From Hoplostethus atlanticus (taxonomy: Eukaryota > Chordata > Actinopteri > Trachichthyiformes > Trachichthyidae), in contig JAXDDX010000062.1 in assembly GCA_034670405.1 (NCBI GenBank), forward strand, positions 372,001-436,000: a stretch of 64,000 nt of DNA, given 5' to 3'. Numbering within the stretch: position 1 is the stretch's first letter; each line of letters begins with the position of its first letter. The notes beneath the pieces were generated by a model. It was not told where the DNA came from, made no database searches, and saw nothing but the letters and a program-made list of their open reading frames with translations. This document shows positions 48,986 through 63,200 of this stretch, in pieces. Position numbers and translations under genes: made by a program.

Positions 48986-51600
48986 TGATTTAAAACCCCC
49001 TTTTGATTAGATATTGCAGACTACTGTTTTGACTATCTTGCAGCCTTTTACATGACTTAACAAACCGCCTTACACCTTTGTCACTGTTTCACTACACTGA
49101 ATTAGCTCCAGAACAAACCTTCCTTTCTCCTTAATGTTGCCGAGTCAAGGAGCTACCACAACACCTCTAGCGAGGGAAATTATTTCACCATTACTTACTT
49201 TAGCCGCAGTCCTCAAGCCACAAACTGCATTTTAACCACTGCATGCTACACTAAACCCTTCTCCCCTCACAATGCTGTAGCCACATACAGTATGAGGACA
49301 CAGAGGTCTGTGATTCACCTGCAACCGCTAGCAAAGCCATGATAAAATGCAGTCTTTAGTTTGCTAGCTAGCCTGGCTAAGGTTACAGGTATGGCAAACT
49401 AGCTTTAAAAAACATTGTGAAAACTAGAACTAATATCAAACAAGGAAAATTGTGACAAAAGTGTCCTACCTGTAGGTGAATGGGTGTATGTAACACTCAT
49501 CCAAAACAAAGAAGATTGGATGTTTCCTCTGGTGTCTGTAAAATGCTAAATGTCCTGTCTGTCAGTTGGGAGGTTAGGTTTTTTTTAGGTAACTATAACA
49601 AAGAATGTACCCAGTATGTCTTCAGCCAAAAGGTAGTTCAAATTGAAGCATCTAGCCAGTGGTCAGGCTTGTAACATAGAAATTGGTGCAAAACATTGCC
49701 TATGCAGGCCACCAAATGGAGGCAGTTCTCCGGTGCACACACAGGGCCTTCTAAACACCTTATTAGAGCTAGCCATGGCAGAGGTTATGACCATGGGATG
49801 TTGAGGATATTTGTGTCTCTCACTCCACATCCGGGCAGAAGCAAAGGGAAAGTTTTATCAGCATCAACACAGAGGGACACATTCAAGGGATCGGAGCCTC
49901 AAAGGTCAATTGTGGCTGTGGGCAGTGCTTTGTTATGGTATCCTCTCTGTTTACATTGCATTGAAGCCAAATGACAACCTGAAAATGAGTAGCGATACCA
50001 ATTTCGTTTAATTTTAGCAGAGTACACATTTTAAAGTCTTAAATATAAAATCTGACAGAAATTGAACATCGTTCTTCATTGTAATTCTATCTCCCCTTAC
50101 AGAAGATACTAATAGAAATACAGTTACAGATAATTACAAAAATATATAGGATGATAGAAGTGAGAAAAGTAAGAAAGCTATTCAGGGCCCCTTACAGCTT
50201 AGATCCCCCTGAATCATCACCACCTCCCTCTATGACCTCAGCAACCATTGTGACACACATTCTACAGAAAACGTTAAAATTATATGTAGGCTAAACCATA
50301 ACAATGTCTTTAATTTCAATTGTATCTTCTTATGGTGAAATAGTTACTGGAATTGTATTGGAACTCAGCCTCCTTAGGTCATTCTAATACACAATTTTAA
50401 AGGCAATTCTGTGACATGCTGTCATTAAAACAGCATATTCCTCTTGTTCAGAAGATGCAACCCTCTCCTTTTCAGGATATAATATTGCTTCTTTTTTTTG
50501 GGAAAGAACAATAGACTTTGTGACATTGTGTTGTGATTTACTTGTATTTGTAGGGCAGCACTCACTGGTTGAGACAAATCCTTAATCCCTCACAAGATAA
50601 TAATAATGTAATCCTTATTCCCAGATGGAACCGTTTTCTGAAAAGAGAGTTTTTGGCCCCGCGGAGGTTCCATTCTAGAAGAAGAGCAATGGGGAAGCAA
50701 TTTAAAATACATTCCAATTAAAATAAGACACACTGTCCAATCCTAGTCCACCATGCTAATCCTCTCTGATACAGATGTAGCCATTCAAGTAAAAAGTTTC
50801 ACTTTTTACTGTATCTACTGCATGTATCAGTACAGTAATGTTGCACTCGTACTCCATCCCCAAGGGTATTTGTTTGGAAATGAAAATGTGTTCTTTTCAG
50901 ATGCCAGAAGGTACAACTAGTGTTCTGACCACCTCATTTAAGAAATGCAATGCAATGTTTAGTTTACAACATTAGGGGGAAAAATATGGCTGCAACAGCT
51001 ACTGTCATGTTACTGTAACATAAATGCAGGACAGATTAAATATGATTAGTATCTTTTTACTCATGGGTTTTACAGGAGTCTGAACACACACATCCATAAA
51101 TGCACGCAAACAAACACATACACACTTAAGACTGAAGACATGCTGCTCAATGCTTTTCAGATGGAATGATTCATATCCCTGAAAATTGTTCAGGACCATA
51201 ATTAATGGAGAGTAATCCTAATGAATGCTGCGCCATGTACATCGGTATGATTGCCATCTCGCTATCTGCATTTCACAAGCGTATGAAAAATGTAGTTAAT
51301 TGTTATGCTAATCTATCACAGAAAAATAGGCGAGGTATGTGCACGAAACACGTCAGGCTTATGTATATTTCTTTCGCTCATTCTTTCTTTGTTTTTTTCA
51401 TTCTGTTTGAAAGGCGCTCTCTCAATCCAATACAGTTTCTCGCAGCGTGAAACATCTTCAAAGCCTTGCTCCGTGGTCAGGCCCGTCGATCCTCTCACCC
51501 ACCTCCTGGTTGTTTAAGAGAGCAAAAGCACAGCAGTGTAGTTTCTTAAACACACAGATCCACCCCAGCGCCAACAGTGGGACTGCTGTTTGGCTAAAGA

Positions 51601-51612
51601 GTCTCTTTCTCG

Positions 51613-51643
<31 letters not shown>

Positions 51644-51990
51644 CCATCTTTCCTCACCTCAGACTCTGACACTCTCCTTCTCTCACTGCCCACCCCCGTC
51701 GTCGACCGACCTCATTATTCCCTTCTGCTCTCTCTCTCTCGCTCTCCAGCTCTCTCATTGTACCATTTATCGCTCGCTCCTTCTCCTACACTCGCTACAT
51801 CTGTCAATTACCTCACTGTTTCCCGCCGTCCACCTGAATTTCACTTTTCCCATCTCCCCCTGCTCGTACGTTCATCCCTCTCCATCCAATGCTCCCGTCC
51901 CCTGACTCTCCTCCATCTTAGCTGCATCTCACTCCGATATCGCCGTCTCTCCCTTCGCCTTGCTCTCGATGGAAAGTGATTGATGCCGAG
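51601..51990. repeat. Polypyrimidine (CT-rich) tract with (CT)n core
   Basis: The plus strand is strongly C/T-rich for nearly 400 bp, with an uninterrupted CT core around 51615-51643. The overlapping serine/leucine-rich frames are a composition artefact. On the inferred sense strand of pcdh11 the tract is purine-rich. Confidence 0.8.
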
Positions 51991-52080
51991 CTTTGAGCTC
52001 TGGGCCATCCCTCTTACCACACATGCAGATGCTTCACACCGGACCCGGAGGGCAGCCTTTACCTCAGAAAGGGAACTGAA

Positions 52081-52113
52081 GGGGTGGGGTGGGGGGGTGG
52101 CGGGAGGTAGGGT
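52081..52113 (+). other. G-quadruplex-capable G-run cluster
   Basis: GGGG, GGGG, GGGGGGG, GGG and GGG runs occur within 33 bp with loops of one to five bases, enough for a four-tract quadruplex. It would be on the non-template (or template) strand depending on transcription direction. No function is shown by the sequence alone. Confidence 0.65.
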
Positions 52114-53348
52114 GAACAAGCCATGCCCATCCTGGTGCCATTGTCTGACGGGGAGGGAGGCACGGAGGGGGGCCCCTTGGCAGGGAGCACGAATTGGTAC
52201 ACTGGAGTGCTCATTATGGCTCTGTGGGGACTGTCCTGCGGGGCATCCACTGTGTGGCTATGGAGCTCATTATGCCAGGCAGCCACGGAGCTCGAGGCGC
52301 CCTAGAGGCAGCAAGGCTCGGTGGAGAGATAAGAAAGGGGAGGGCTGCCCAGATTACCCTTAATCAGAGGCACCTGTAGACAGTGAGCGCCTCCCTCCTC
52401 ATTGCCTACTGCTAAGCCCCCCCCCCCCCACACACACACAGACACACACTTCCTCACTGCTGTAATTATTGCAATTGCTTGACTTGACTTTCATTCCCGA
52501 GCACAGAGTTGCACAGCTTGCCTTCTAATGAGAAACCCGAGCTATGATCCTGAGGTATTATTTATTTATTTAATTACTGATTCACCGCAGCATGTATAAT
52601 GTCAATTATTTAAATGAGCATGTTTTTAGTATGGCATGCTTGCGAAACTCTCCCTGCTGCGCATTATCAGTACTTGGTTCACATCGCACTTCTTAGAGTG
52701 GTAGGTGGACTGCTACTTAAGTTTTAATGTGGCTCGTGGATATAATCGACTATTGAAATGGGAGGAGAAGCGTAAAGTTGAATTACTTAGAAATTCCAAC
52801 TTCATAATCTCTTGTAGAATTACAAGATAAATGATTCAAACAATACTCGATGAATGAAAGGTGCCATGTGAATGGGGTAGAAAAGCCTGGTTCGAGATCC
52901 TGCGGATACAATCCGAGTTGAGCTATTTTATATTAGAGCCAAAGTAGTCAGAACTCAACAATTAAAACTGGCACAAAGCCAAGTACTTTGACTCACAAAC
53001 AGCAGCCTTAGCATTTCCGTCTCGCTCGGTCATACCTTTCTCCACGCTTCATTTGTAGGAGAAAGGTCTGGCAGAGAACTTGAGCATTGTGGCATTGAGG
53101 AACAAAACGCCCTGGGCTGTTTGTAATTCTGAAAATCACAGTCGTCAAGGGCGGGGCTTAACTCAAGACTGTGCCCTTCCAAAACAGTGTCAGGGGGAGG
53201 GGTTGTTGGTGGAACATACACGGCTACGAGTCGCTCGGTTGTTTTGTTTTTTTTGTTGTTGTTTTTTTCCACCAAATTAATTGCACCGCCCTGCCATATT
53301 GCAAGATCCAATTCTTCTTTAAAGTTTTCCAGCGTTGTGTTTCAATCT

Positions 53349-53366
53349 ATACCTATACCTATACCT
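53349..53366. repeat. (TATACC)3 tandem repeat
   Basis: Three perfect copies of a six-base unit. Confidence 0.9.
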
Positions 53367-55548
53367 AGCTTGCTGGCTACGTTGTTGTTGTTTCACTGCA
53401 GTGGGGGGATTTTGAAAAAGTAAATAAGAAAAGTAAGACATGTTTGAATTGGTTATCTCATTAACCCATTACATTACATCCTATTTTTCCCCACCTGTAA
53501 GTCCTACAATCAGAACTACACTGAGGTGAGAACAATGCAAATTGCTATCATCCGTCTATTTGCTTAATAGGAACCTGTATTATTAGTTGTTTGGACAAGT
53601 GTCTATTTCTAAAGAGGACATAACAAACAAGTGTTGACTTTGATGTGAGTTAGAGGGTGTGAGCTGAAGTCTGTTTTAAGTACTGCAGAGATGTACAGTG
53701 GGGATTAATAAAAACAAGTATGATGTGCTGTGCATGACTGAACCGTTTTTGTGATTCTCTCCTTGTTTGCACACCACCCTTCAGCTACTGAGGCGCTCTT
53801 TGAAACCAACTGTCAAGCTGTTGTCTGTGCAGGCAGCATACAAAGAGTTCAACCAAAAACCTGTGCTTTCTTTTCATATTTTTTTTAGGCGTTTGAATGA
53901 ATGTGGCTTGGCTCTCCCTTTCACTGTTAGTGATACATTTGAGATAACACTAAACAGCATTCGTCAGCGTGCTCTTCCTGTTGCCAACAATATTATTTCC
54001 ATCTACAGCCTGCTATGAACCAATCAGCACTATGTGATATGACTTGATGTCATGGAATATAACTATACATATGTGCACCAGAATTGTGCTAGAGGGTACA
54101 ATGTAATGCTCTGTAATGCAATATTTACATTATTATCCTTCAAATTACATTATTTCATGTTACTTAATGGGTATTAGGAATTCTAAAACCCAGAACCATG
54201 CCAAACACATTAAACTGCTTAGCAGCTAAAACTCCCCACCCACGTCCTCCTATGATATCACAGAATTTGCCTCAATTAAATTGATGCACCCACTTAAAAA
54301 ATAGCTGGTTTGCTGAAATTATGATTTCATCCTTTAAAGGATGCATAGACATTTCCAGTGAGCATCATTTTTACTATGTTTACTATGTCTTTTTGAAACC
54401 CAAGCTAATAACATATGCTTGATTAGAATTTGTGAACATACAGAGTATTGAAAAAAATGGTAAATTAATTGTGATTACTATTTTCATTTTTCATCTTCAC
54501 CATTCTTGGCAATGAGATGCTATTGCTTACTGTGTACATTAAGCAAACAATACAAAGACATGAAGATAGGATCTTAATTGGAGTTATCACAAACACCAAC
54601 TTCCTCAACAAAAGAAACAGTTTATCTTCACATAAATATCTAAAGCATTTTTGTCACTAATCATGGAACATGGCCTCATTATTTCAGCTTGATGAGCTGC
54701 CACACCTGACAGAAATATGACACGAATAACAAAAACAAAAGGCTGGTGTTGAGATGCTGATCAACTCATTCCCTCGGTGCCCAGTAAGAAGAGTTACTTC
54801 GTGGGCTACACAATAGCTGCACCAAGGGAGGAAAAAACAAGTTCAAAGAAGTTGTCTTCTCACAAACTGGAATAAAGTGGTGAAACATTCGCAAAACATC
54901 CAGTTTTATAATTCTGTTTTTGGTCTCTGTGTTTAGCTGATGAAATAGAACCACCACGCATTTTTGTTTTGCCTGTAGTGGAAAGGCAAAAGGTGAAACA
55001 AAGAAACAAAAGGTAGGCAATAGAGGAAAAAAAACACTTTGAACTTGGCAAGACAATGTATTTTCAATCTCTGTCATGGTTACAAATCAAAATCCCCCAA
55101 GTTTTATGAAACATGGCGCCTCATGAGCCTTCATTTGTACTTCTTTATTCTGTTTGTAGTTATGCAACTCAGAAAACTAAAAGCTAAGGGCTTATGACAG
55201 AGTTACTGAAACAAAATTGTCATAAATTTCTTCTGTTTATAAAATGATGTATTACATTAATCAGCGTGAAGCCTCTAATCTAATCTGGAGCTGTACTCAT
55301 CAAACTCCTCAGAGGAGGTGTGCTGATCTGGGATCACCAAACGTGTCCTTGTTTTTCTTCCACTCCCGTCATGATCTAAAGCTAAACCTGATGGTAGATC
55401 AGCATGGGCACTTTGGAAATAATGGCCCCGATCTCATTTATGCTCTGCAGGAATTGATGAACGAGTGATAAAGGAAACTATCATCATTCCACCTAATCAC
55501 AAAACAGCAAATGTCTTATGGTGTCACATTGTGAACGTCTTCAGAGTG

Positions 55549-55611
55549 GATAGACAGACAGACAGATAGATAGAGATAGATAGACAGGACGGACGGACGG
55601 ACAGACAGACA
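55549..55611. repeat. GACA/GATA/GACG microsatellite
   Basis: Mixed tetranucleotide array: gatagacagacagacagat, gatagatagacag, then ggacggacggacggacagac. Point changes within the unit show stepwise divergence of the array. Confidence 0.92.
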
Positions 55612-56480
55612 TATTTTCTTTACTTGAGAATTCTACTAATTCATGCTGTGTCTTTAGCGCGCAGTTACATATGTCTGCAAAGTGACTGCAATTTCGGTTT
55701 CAATTTCAGCAGAAGTCTGTTATTAGGACACCTTTTGGCTCTCTCTCTCTCTCTCTCTTTCTGCCCACACATAATGATACACTTGAGTTGTTAAGCCTGC
55801 CGTTCTGCATAGGCCAGGGCCACATTCCCCATACCAAATGACACTGGAACGTGAACTGTAGTGTATTTATTTTCTTCACCGTGCCAGTACATTTGTTTTC
55901 ATTAGACGGGAATGGTCAGCAGTCTAGGCCCTTGTGTCCAGTAATGGAGCATGCGCTCGCAAGCCCATTATAGACTCCCAGTGAAATAAATGATGTATTG
56001 ATCTTAAATATTCCACGCTATTGTGACTCTCTGAACAGTTGTTACTGCCACCTCACAGAAATCTTGTTACACATCTTGTTTAGGGCATATTCGATGTACT
56101 TGACGCATGCCACTCACGGGGTATAACCCAGATGAATATGACTGTGCTGGTTTGTGTGGTACACCACGCACGGTGTCTCTAAGGAATAAAGTATTTCGAC
56201 AATAAGGCAACAGACTTGGTAAAAAACAATCACAACTAAGCTACGGCTGTAATGAAAACAAACAATGATGCATAGAGGTGCGACATTGAACATCAATGAA
56301 AGTACAAACCCGGAGCTCAGTAGACTCCTCTCTGTATCACGGCATGAAACAGAACAGGACAGGAAAGCTACTGATGCATGCGAGTCACAGTTACAATTAT
56401 TATTTCATTAAGGTGCTGCTACCATTGGCAGGCGTCCTCTGGCATTGTTGTGGAGAGGCTGGCATGGTACAGGAAGCGGT

Positions 56481-56509
56481 GGGGGGGGGGAGCTGAGGGG
56501 GAGGGGGAG
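56481..56509 (+). other. G-run cluster
   Basis: A run of ten G, then agctga, GGGG, a and GGGGG. A quadruplex is possible if the ten-G run supplies two tracts. Confidence 0.55.
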
Positions 56510-56870
56510 TTCTTTAATTTGGGTCAACTCTCAGTCCGCACGGGATCGTGTGACAGAGCCTCCTTTGCATCTAATCTGAAAAACACATATGTTGTATTGG
56601 GTATCTGCTTGAATTAATTGCCCTAATTATTCTTGATACGAGGAAGAGGGGGGGGGGTTGAAGACAGAAAAAAACAGTGGTTTGACATCTTAGTCCCACA
56701 AAGACTTACTGCAGAGGCATGCACACATTTAGGGAGATGGAGGCCACCTGTCAAGATGACAGGTTAGGCCCTAATTGCTTTAAAAGGGGGAACATACAAA
56801 TGCTTTATGCTGGAGAGTGGAGTGTGGTTGCAGGGGAAGGAGGGCCATCTGACAGCTACCACAGACATGC

Positions 56871-56873
56871 ACG

Positions 56874-56911
<38 letters not shown>
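56871..56911. repeat. (CA)n microsatellite
   Basis: Starts as acgcacgcac and becomes pure AC for about sixteen units. Confidence 0.95.
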
Positions 56912-56914
<3 letters not shown>

Positions 56915-57884
56915 GCAGACAGGCGCCATGAGCCAGGATGCAGCCTTGGAGGCCACGCTGCACCACACTAGAAAGCCCCTATGTATTTCAGATGGACAAA
57001 CATTTTGTGCTCAGCAAAACGGATGAATAACAACGAACCTACAGCGAGAAGCAAAAGTGAAGATTGTGCAATATAGATATGAACAAAAAGTTGGTAGAGG
57101 TGAACTTCTTTCTCTTTTGACACATTGTGACTGACATGAAAACTATTTTGACAGATCTTTTATGTGCAGCACCGAATCGAAGAAGTAGTCATGTCATGGT
57201 CTGAGGCTAAAGATCACAAAGGGCTTGAGGGTGCTCAGTATTAGTGTGCTCAAATGTACTATATATGACTATATTTCAAACCCACACAATTACATTTATA
57301 ATGTAAAAAAACAACAACCCGCTAGTAAAAAAAAACAGTAGACAAACAACAAAAGGGTAAGCAGGGAGCAACACATCTCCCAAATAACAGGAATTATAGT
57401 TCATTACTGTTTATTTCTAAATTGCCTTCCGTTGGCCTGACCTCTTCAACCATTACAAAACCATGGCTGATGGCAGCTATTTTTTGCAGGTGTTATATTG
57501 CACTTTATTCATCTCACTTTATGTGTAACTGGTTATGTTAATAGGATTTCAACTCAATTTATTCAAGTGCTGATCAATGGCATGCAATCGCACTTCATGC
57601 ATTATGTATTTTAATGGAACTCACTTGCTTTATAGCTGAATGGCTAAAGGTTAACAGTCCCAATAGGTGGGACTCCCCAAAGACTAATCTGAACTTCAAA
57701 CACAGGCATAATTTTTTCTTTCACTTCACACAGGAAAAGCGCACAACAACAGAGAAGTGGTACTTGTTTTTATCACCACTTCTTTTGGCTCATTGGGAGA
57801 AAGAAAGCGATTTATTACCCTGCAAATTTTGCTCATATTAATATGACTATAAATGCCCAAAGACATTTCCCTCTCTGTAGGAAG

Positions 57885-58045
57885 TGAGGCAGAAAGAAAG
57901 GAGGGGGTTTAGAGAACGGAGACTGGTTCAGGAGAGTATAGGAGAGAGGAGGTGGGTGGGGATGCAAGAGGAGGAGAGGGATGTGGAGTGGTTGGGGGTA
58001 GACAGAGGTGAGAGAGAAGAAGGGAGAGTGGGGTAGCGAAAGAAG
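57885..58045 (+). repeat. Polypurine tract
   Basis: About 160 bp that is mostly A and G, with words such as gaggaggagaggg and gagagagaagaaggga. The proline/leucine/serine-rich frame on the opposite strand is a composition artefact. Confidence 0.75.
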
Positions 58046-59958
58046 ATTCAGTGAGACCAAGCGATAAAACAGCAAAAGATAAATGACACTGTTTCTATAA
58101 CAATGCTATTTTTAACTAGCATCGTGATATAGAAAATGAAACTCATCTCACTAGCGGGATCTTAAGCCTCTCTCGCTGCAGTTTAATATGGAAAACATCT
58201 AGGTGTCTCTGAGGGCCCTCATCTCTCTCTGCTGCCACTCCCTCCTCAATAAAACTGGCATGCTATTCCCAAGACAAGAGTCCCACTGGACTGTATGAGG
58301 GCTGCGAGGTAAAAGCCCCCTCCAGTCCTCACTAAATCTAGAAGTGGAAGACAGAAAATGCTACAGAGGTATCCTGAGAGGGTCACTTGGCGATGATCGC
58401 CTTATTGTATTCTCAATCATTAAGATTTGCCTGTGGCTTTCTGGGAAATGATGTTGAGACGGACATGAGATGACATCTATTATGCCTATGGAAAGTGGCC
58501 TTTTAAAGTGGCATTTTTTTCAGTATAGATGAAATATGTGGAGATTAGTGCCTATCACAAAGGAAACATTCACAGTGTCATGGATCATTAAAGACAATTG
58601 AAGATGTGATCAGCGGGTTTTAAGAGCAACGGTATGGTAAAAGATTGAGGGGGAAATTTGAGCTTTTAAATGCTTAAACAGTACAGCAAGCCTCGCAGCT
58701 GGCCTGCTTGAATATGGATTGCACTACTGAGACGTTTTTACTGGCTAGGAAAACAGGCCTAAATGCAGGAATGTTCAATTTAGAACAAGATAATTAGAAA
58801 ATTAAAATTTGGCTCTATTAGCTGCCATTAGCATTCTGGCGTTGTTTTAACTTCACGAGTGGATTAATGGCAAGATCTATGATTGTTTAGGGAATGGGGG
58901 TATTTGGGGAGGTGGGCAAGCGTGGAGGTTAAAAGCTGTCAGAAAATCACTTAGTCGACAAAAGGTTCCAGTTAGAAACATGACGTATAACCTGTAAAGA
59001 AGCACTTGTCTTCAACACAGCCTCAACTGGGACCAGCCGTTTTAACTGGCGCCATCAGTCTCCTCCAGGTAATGCAATTAGATGCCACTAATATCTTGGG
59101 ATGCTCTTCAAACTGCAAATGCACTTTTGCAAAATAGCACACACTGTAATAACCAGTGACAGCACTCAAGGAGCCAGATGGAAAAGCTTTTGCATGTGAT
59201 TGGGTTCAAGTAATTGCACATATAGGAAGCTCCTATTGATGGAATTCATTGGCCAAAAACGGATATTATCCAAATCTATGCTGGCTTGTTTTCTTTGTTA
59301 CCAGGCAACCCACCTAACCTTGAGCTAAGATGTGCATAGTAAACCCGAAGGACTGGCTTGAGCACTTCTAAAGTGCAATTACACTCCTGTGGTCTGTTTG
59401 TTGGTGGTGTGCCTATAGATCAAGTCACCAGGTTCGCTACCCAGACCACAGAAAAACTAATCTACTCATGGCTTGGTGGCCCAACTGCAGTTTGGCTCAG
59501 ACCATACTGAACCTGCAATTAGGGTTCTATTCCATCTAAGCAGGGAGTCAGGTGTCTTGGATCTGACTTCATTTTTCTTCCACAGTTGGCATATGAGTTT
59601 CATTTTTTTTACTTTAGACATTAAAGTCAACCTTACCCCGGCGCAGCTCTCTTTGCGATCGAATTCACCGTTTTATTCCAGTATGAACCGTCGCTATACT
59701 GAGCAACAATTCCATACTGGATTGACGGAAATCTTTGAGGCTTGAGGAAATGGGAGCGGCATCGTCAATAAGAAGTCGAATCCACGTCGACGTTGTGTTC
59801 TTCATGTTCGAGTTCATGCAAACAGTCTACAGTAGCGCCCGAGTAGCTTGAAGGAAGCTGTCGAACCAATGATGGCAACACTTGCGATATCTTGTAACAA
59901 TCAAAGTCGCCCACACAGGGGAGGAAGACAGAGCCACCTTACTTATCGCACATACATA

Positions 59959-59959
<1 letters not shown>

Positions 59960-59989
<30 letters not shown>

Positions 59990-59990
59990 C
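59960..59990. repeat. (CA)n microsatellite
   Basis: About fifteen CA units, followed by a looser cacaacacatacacaac stretch to about 60023. Confidence 0.95.
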
Positions 59991-60172
59991 ACACAACACA
60001 TACACAACAATACACAATACACATGGAACTGCCTTAGGGCTACAGACATCACCGAAAGTTCATTGAATCTTGGGTTAAATCTTTTCACTTGACGGATTAA
60101 CTGGAATATCAAAGAACACAATGCAATATAACTAAACAGGGCTGATCAGGAGCTGTGATAATAACTATCTAT

Positions 60173-60183
60173 CGAGAGAGAGA

Positions 60184-60230
<47 letters not shown>

Positions 60231-60242
60231 GGAGAGGGAGGG
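60173..60242. repeat. (GA)n microsatellite with GGGA interruptions
   Basis: GA array of about 70 bp with gaggga, gaaaga and gggagaggga interruptions. Confidence 0.95.
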
Positions 60243-63200
60243 AATGAGATCTGCTTCTTGCTCCCACTATTCCCCTCAAGGCAATGTCAGGATAAATCTT
60301 CTAAGGGATTATCCCAGCTACACAATGTTCTCTGTTCTGCTCATTGTATGCCTCTTTAAGCACAATTGATAAATTAGTTATTTATATTGTGTATGGATGA
60401 AAGTCAAACACTGGATTTTCTTTTGATTCTTCTGGTTCGGGAAGCATTACGAACAATGTGCTGTGTGTTATTTCTATGCCAGCATCTCTCCTGCGTAGAC
60501 GTCGCGTCACGAATCTGTACGAGATTCCAAATTTGAGTGGGGGAATTTTAGTATGTCAGGAGTTGTCTTTTTGTGGAAGTACAGATACTTTATCTTATAC
60601 TTCCATGCTTGAATAGAGGCAGCAGCCAGCAGGAGTTAAACAATACAGCGGTGTTCAGGCGTTCTGGTACCCTAGTTTGAGTCTGCCTGCCAACTCAGTA
60701 GAGGCCCCAGTCTTAAATGAGTTACACGTGGGATCAGATGTCTCTGTGGGAGCCCTTCTGCTTTTCATTTAAGGTAAACTAATAGCTTCATTTATTTATA
60801 ATTAAAAAAAGAAATGTCCTGCTTTAAAACTGTATCATGCTCCTCACTTTCTACCAGCAGCTCACTCTTCAATAGTTCATGAATTTTAATTCATTTTAGT
60901 GGTAAGGCCAATCCCCCAGTCGTATGAAGCGACAGAGTCTTAGTCAAATTGAATTATCCTTTCTGTGTTTCGGTGGTCTCATACCCCCCACCACCTCGCT
61001 CATTGTCCTCCTCTTTCTCCTTTTTTTCTTTTTACCTACCCTCTGTTGCCTTATTTTACAATCCCTTCATCATAGACTGCCTCTAGACAGCGCAAAGTTG
61101 CATGTCTTTGTTATAACTGTGGTCGCCCCTAGCACATGTAAATGACTTTGGCACTTGAGAATGTGTGTCTTGACATGCCCTGCTTTTTATGTTTTCTCTT
61201 TAAAGTAGTCAAGGACAGTTAGTTTTGGAGGCATCCTAAACCTGAATGTTATGGATAGATTTATGGATTTCCATTTCTGTAACATAAACTCATTTTTATG
61301 AGAAATCTTATAGAAGGATAACAGACGTTGCTATAACTTTCACACGAAACCACCCTGATGTGTACAGGTAGGCCCTTGCGTTATCACCAAGTCCCATATG
61401 TGTGGCCCTGCAGTCGGGAAATAGCCTCCAGAGTGATCGTCCATGCATAAGCATCCGACCACAGTTGTATAATATAAAACCTGCTAGAGAGGGAATATCT
61501 CGCTTGCCAGGAAGTTGGTCGCCCAGTGCATTTGAACCTAGGCGCATGACCCACATTACACCGAGTCATTCAAATGACCTCTGAGGCAAGTGTTATCTAC
61601 AATAGGCAAACATGGCAGCATCATTGCCCTCTCCTTCTTGCCAAGCTTACAAGAAAAAAAAAAATCTGACTTTGCAAAGATCCAGTTGCATTGCATCTGC
61701 AAATTCACATTTTCAAGGTCAAATGTTGTATCAAGCATATGGGCGATAATGGTGTTATAATAAATGAAAGGAATTCTTCTCCTACAGAATTCTAGCTGAA
61801 TAAATCAGTGGTTGAGGAGTCCTCAGTCATAGAAATATTTGAGAACCTATGTCCTATAGCAGGGACAGCAAAACAGAAACCTTGGCAAGACTTTAAAAGA
61901 GCATCAAGGACAAAGGGGATAAGATTTGGCAGGAGTTAAGGTTAGAGGTAGGATGAGAATAAGATTAACGATTAGACTTCGCTATCTATAAGGTTGCGAG
62001 GTTAGGGTCCGTCTTGTGATCCCTCTTAAGACTCTGCTCTTAACTTCTGGTGTGGAGCACTCTGTCCTTCCCTGACCTGGATCCTCTGCAGTAAACCCAC
62101 AAGAAAGAGAACACCATATGACAAATACCCCAGCATCATGCTGAGTATTCATCTGCCATACTTGTCTGAGTGACAAAGCATTTCCTGCTGGCAGGGAGGG
62201 TCATCTTACAGGGCTATCATGCATGTGGACAAAGAATACATACATAACTCAAAAAGGTCTCGTGATCTTATGGAGGACGTCCATCATCTATTCGTTCCAT
62301 CCACCGGATCCCTCAGAGCACTAATTGACACTATCTGGAGGAAAACACGTAGCCTCCATTTCTTCCCAGCTTGTGTCTAAACACTGAGACAAGTGGTTGT
62401 ACACTGACAAGTGGAAAAAAACTCCAGAACCTAACCAGAGAGACTGGACACCCCTGGCAATCTCTTTGTTGTGTCTAAAAATAGTGGGTCCCAACGGTCT
62501 GTCTTGGAAAAAGCGGAGGCATACTTTATTATTTAATTATATCCCCACTCTGATTTACATGCACACCAGAGGAAGAGTCATTTTTATCTGAGTGTTAAGG
62601 CTGTGGCAAGGAGTTGTGCACTGATCCCCAGCAGGATAGCAGGAAACAAAAACAAGCCAGAGAACCACTCAGTGTATCCCACCCTCCAGAGGCAGACATG
62701 ATCTCATGTTATCCATGTTTCCCCCCTAGCATAAGGCAGTATGCATCATGTCAGTGAAACTCAGCCTTTTCAGTCACGGTGCTAAATAATGTATCATAGA
62801 GCAGAATGGAGTCTGATTTGAGGATAATGTTAGGCTTCTTTTCTGACATACTAAGCCTCATTCACTTTATACTTTTTCCCTCCATGCGATACATGCACAA
62901 TTTAGTGGACCCAGCTGTATTTTCTCTAACTACCTATTCATAATTCTACATTCTTCTGATGGTGTTGACCCACTGACATTGTACTACATGTGCACTTCCA
63001 TTAATACCCACCATGGAACTGCTTAGGACCTCAGTGACTTTCCTTTTGTGCAGTCAGCATCCATAGAGAGTACATAGCAATATTTGACACATGAGTAGGA
63101 GTATGGGGTGCCTCATACATTGATTACACGGTACATCATTTTGTTGTCCGGTCTAAAACAGATGAAGCAAACTGAAGCATCAAACTATGTGTCTTCTGGC

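Noticed and set aside
51447-52119. Several overlapping open frames of 90-150 residues
   Set aside because: Low-complexity pyrimidine-rich DNA. The proteins are Ser/Leu/Pro-rich composition artefacts with no domain.
53767-54018. 83-codon open frame with a plausible-looking composition
   Set aside because: No recognised domain and no flanking splice sites that I could support. Chance frames of this size are common in the window.
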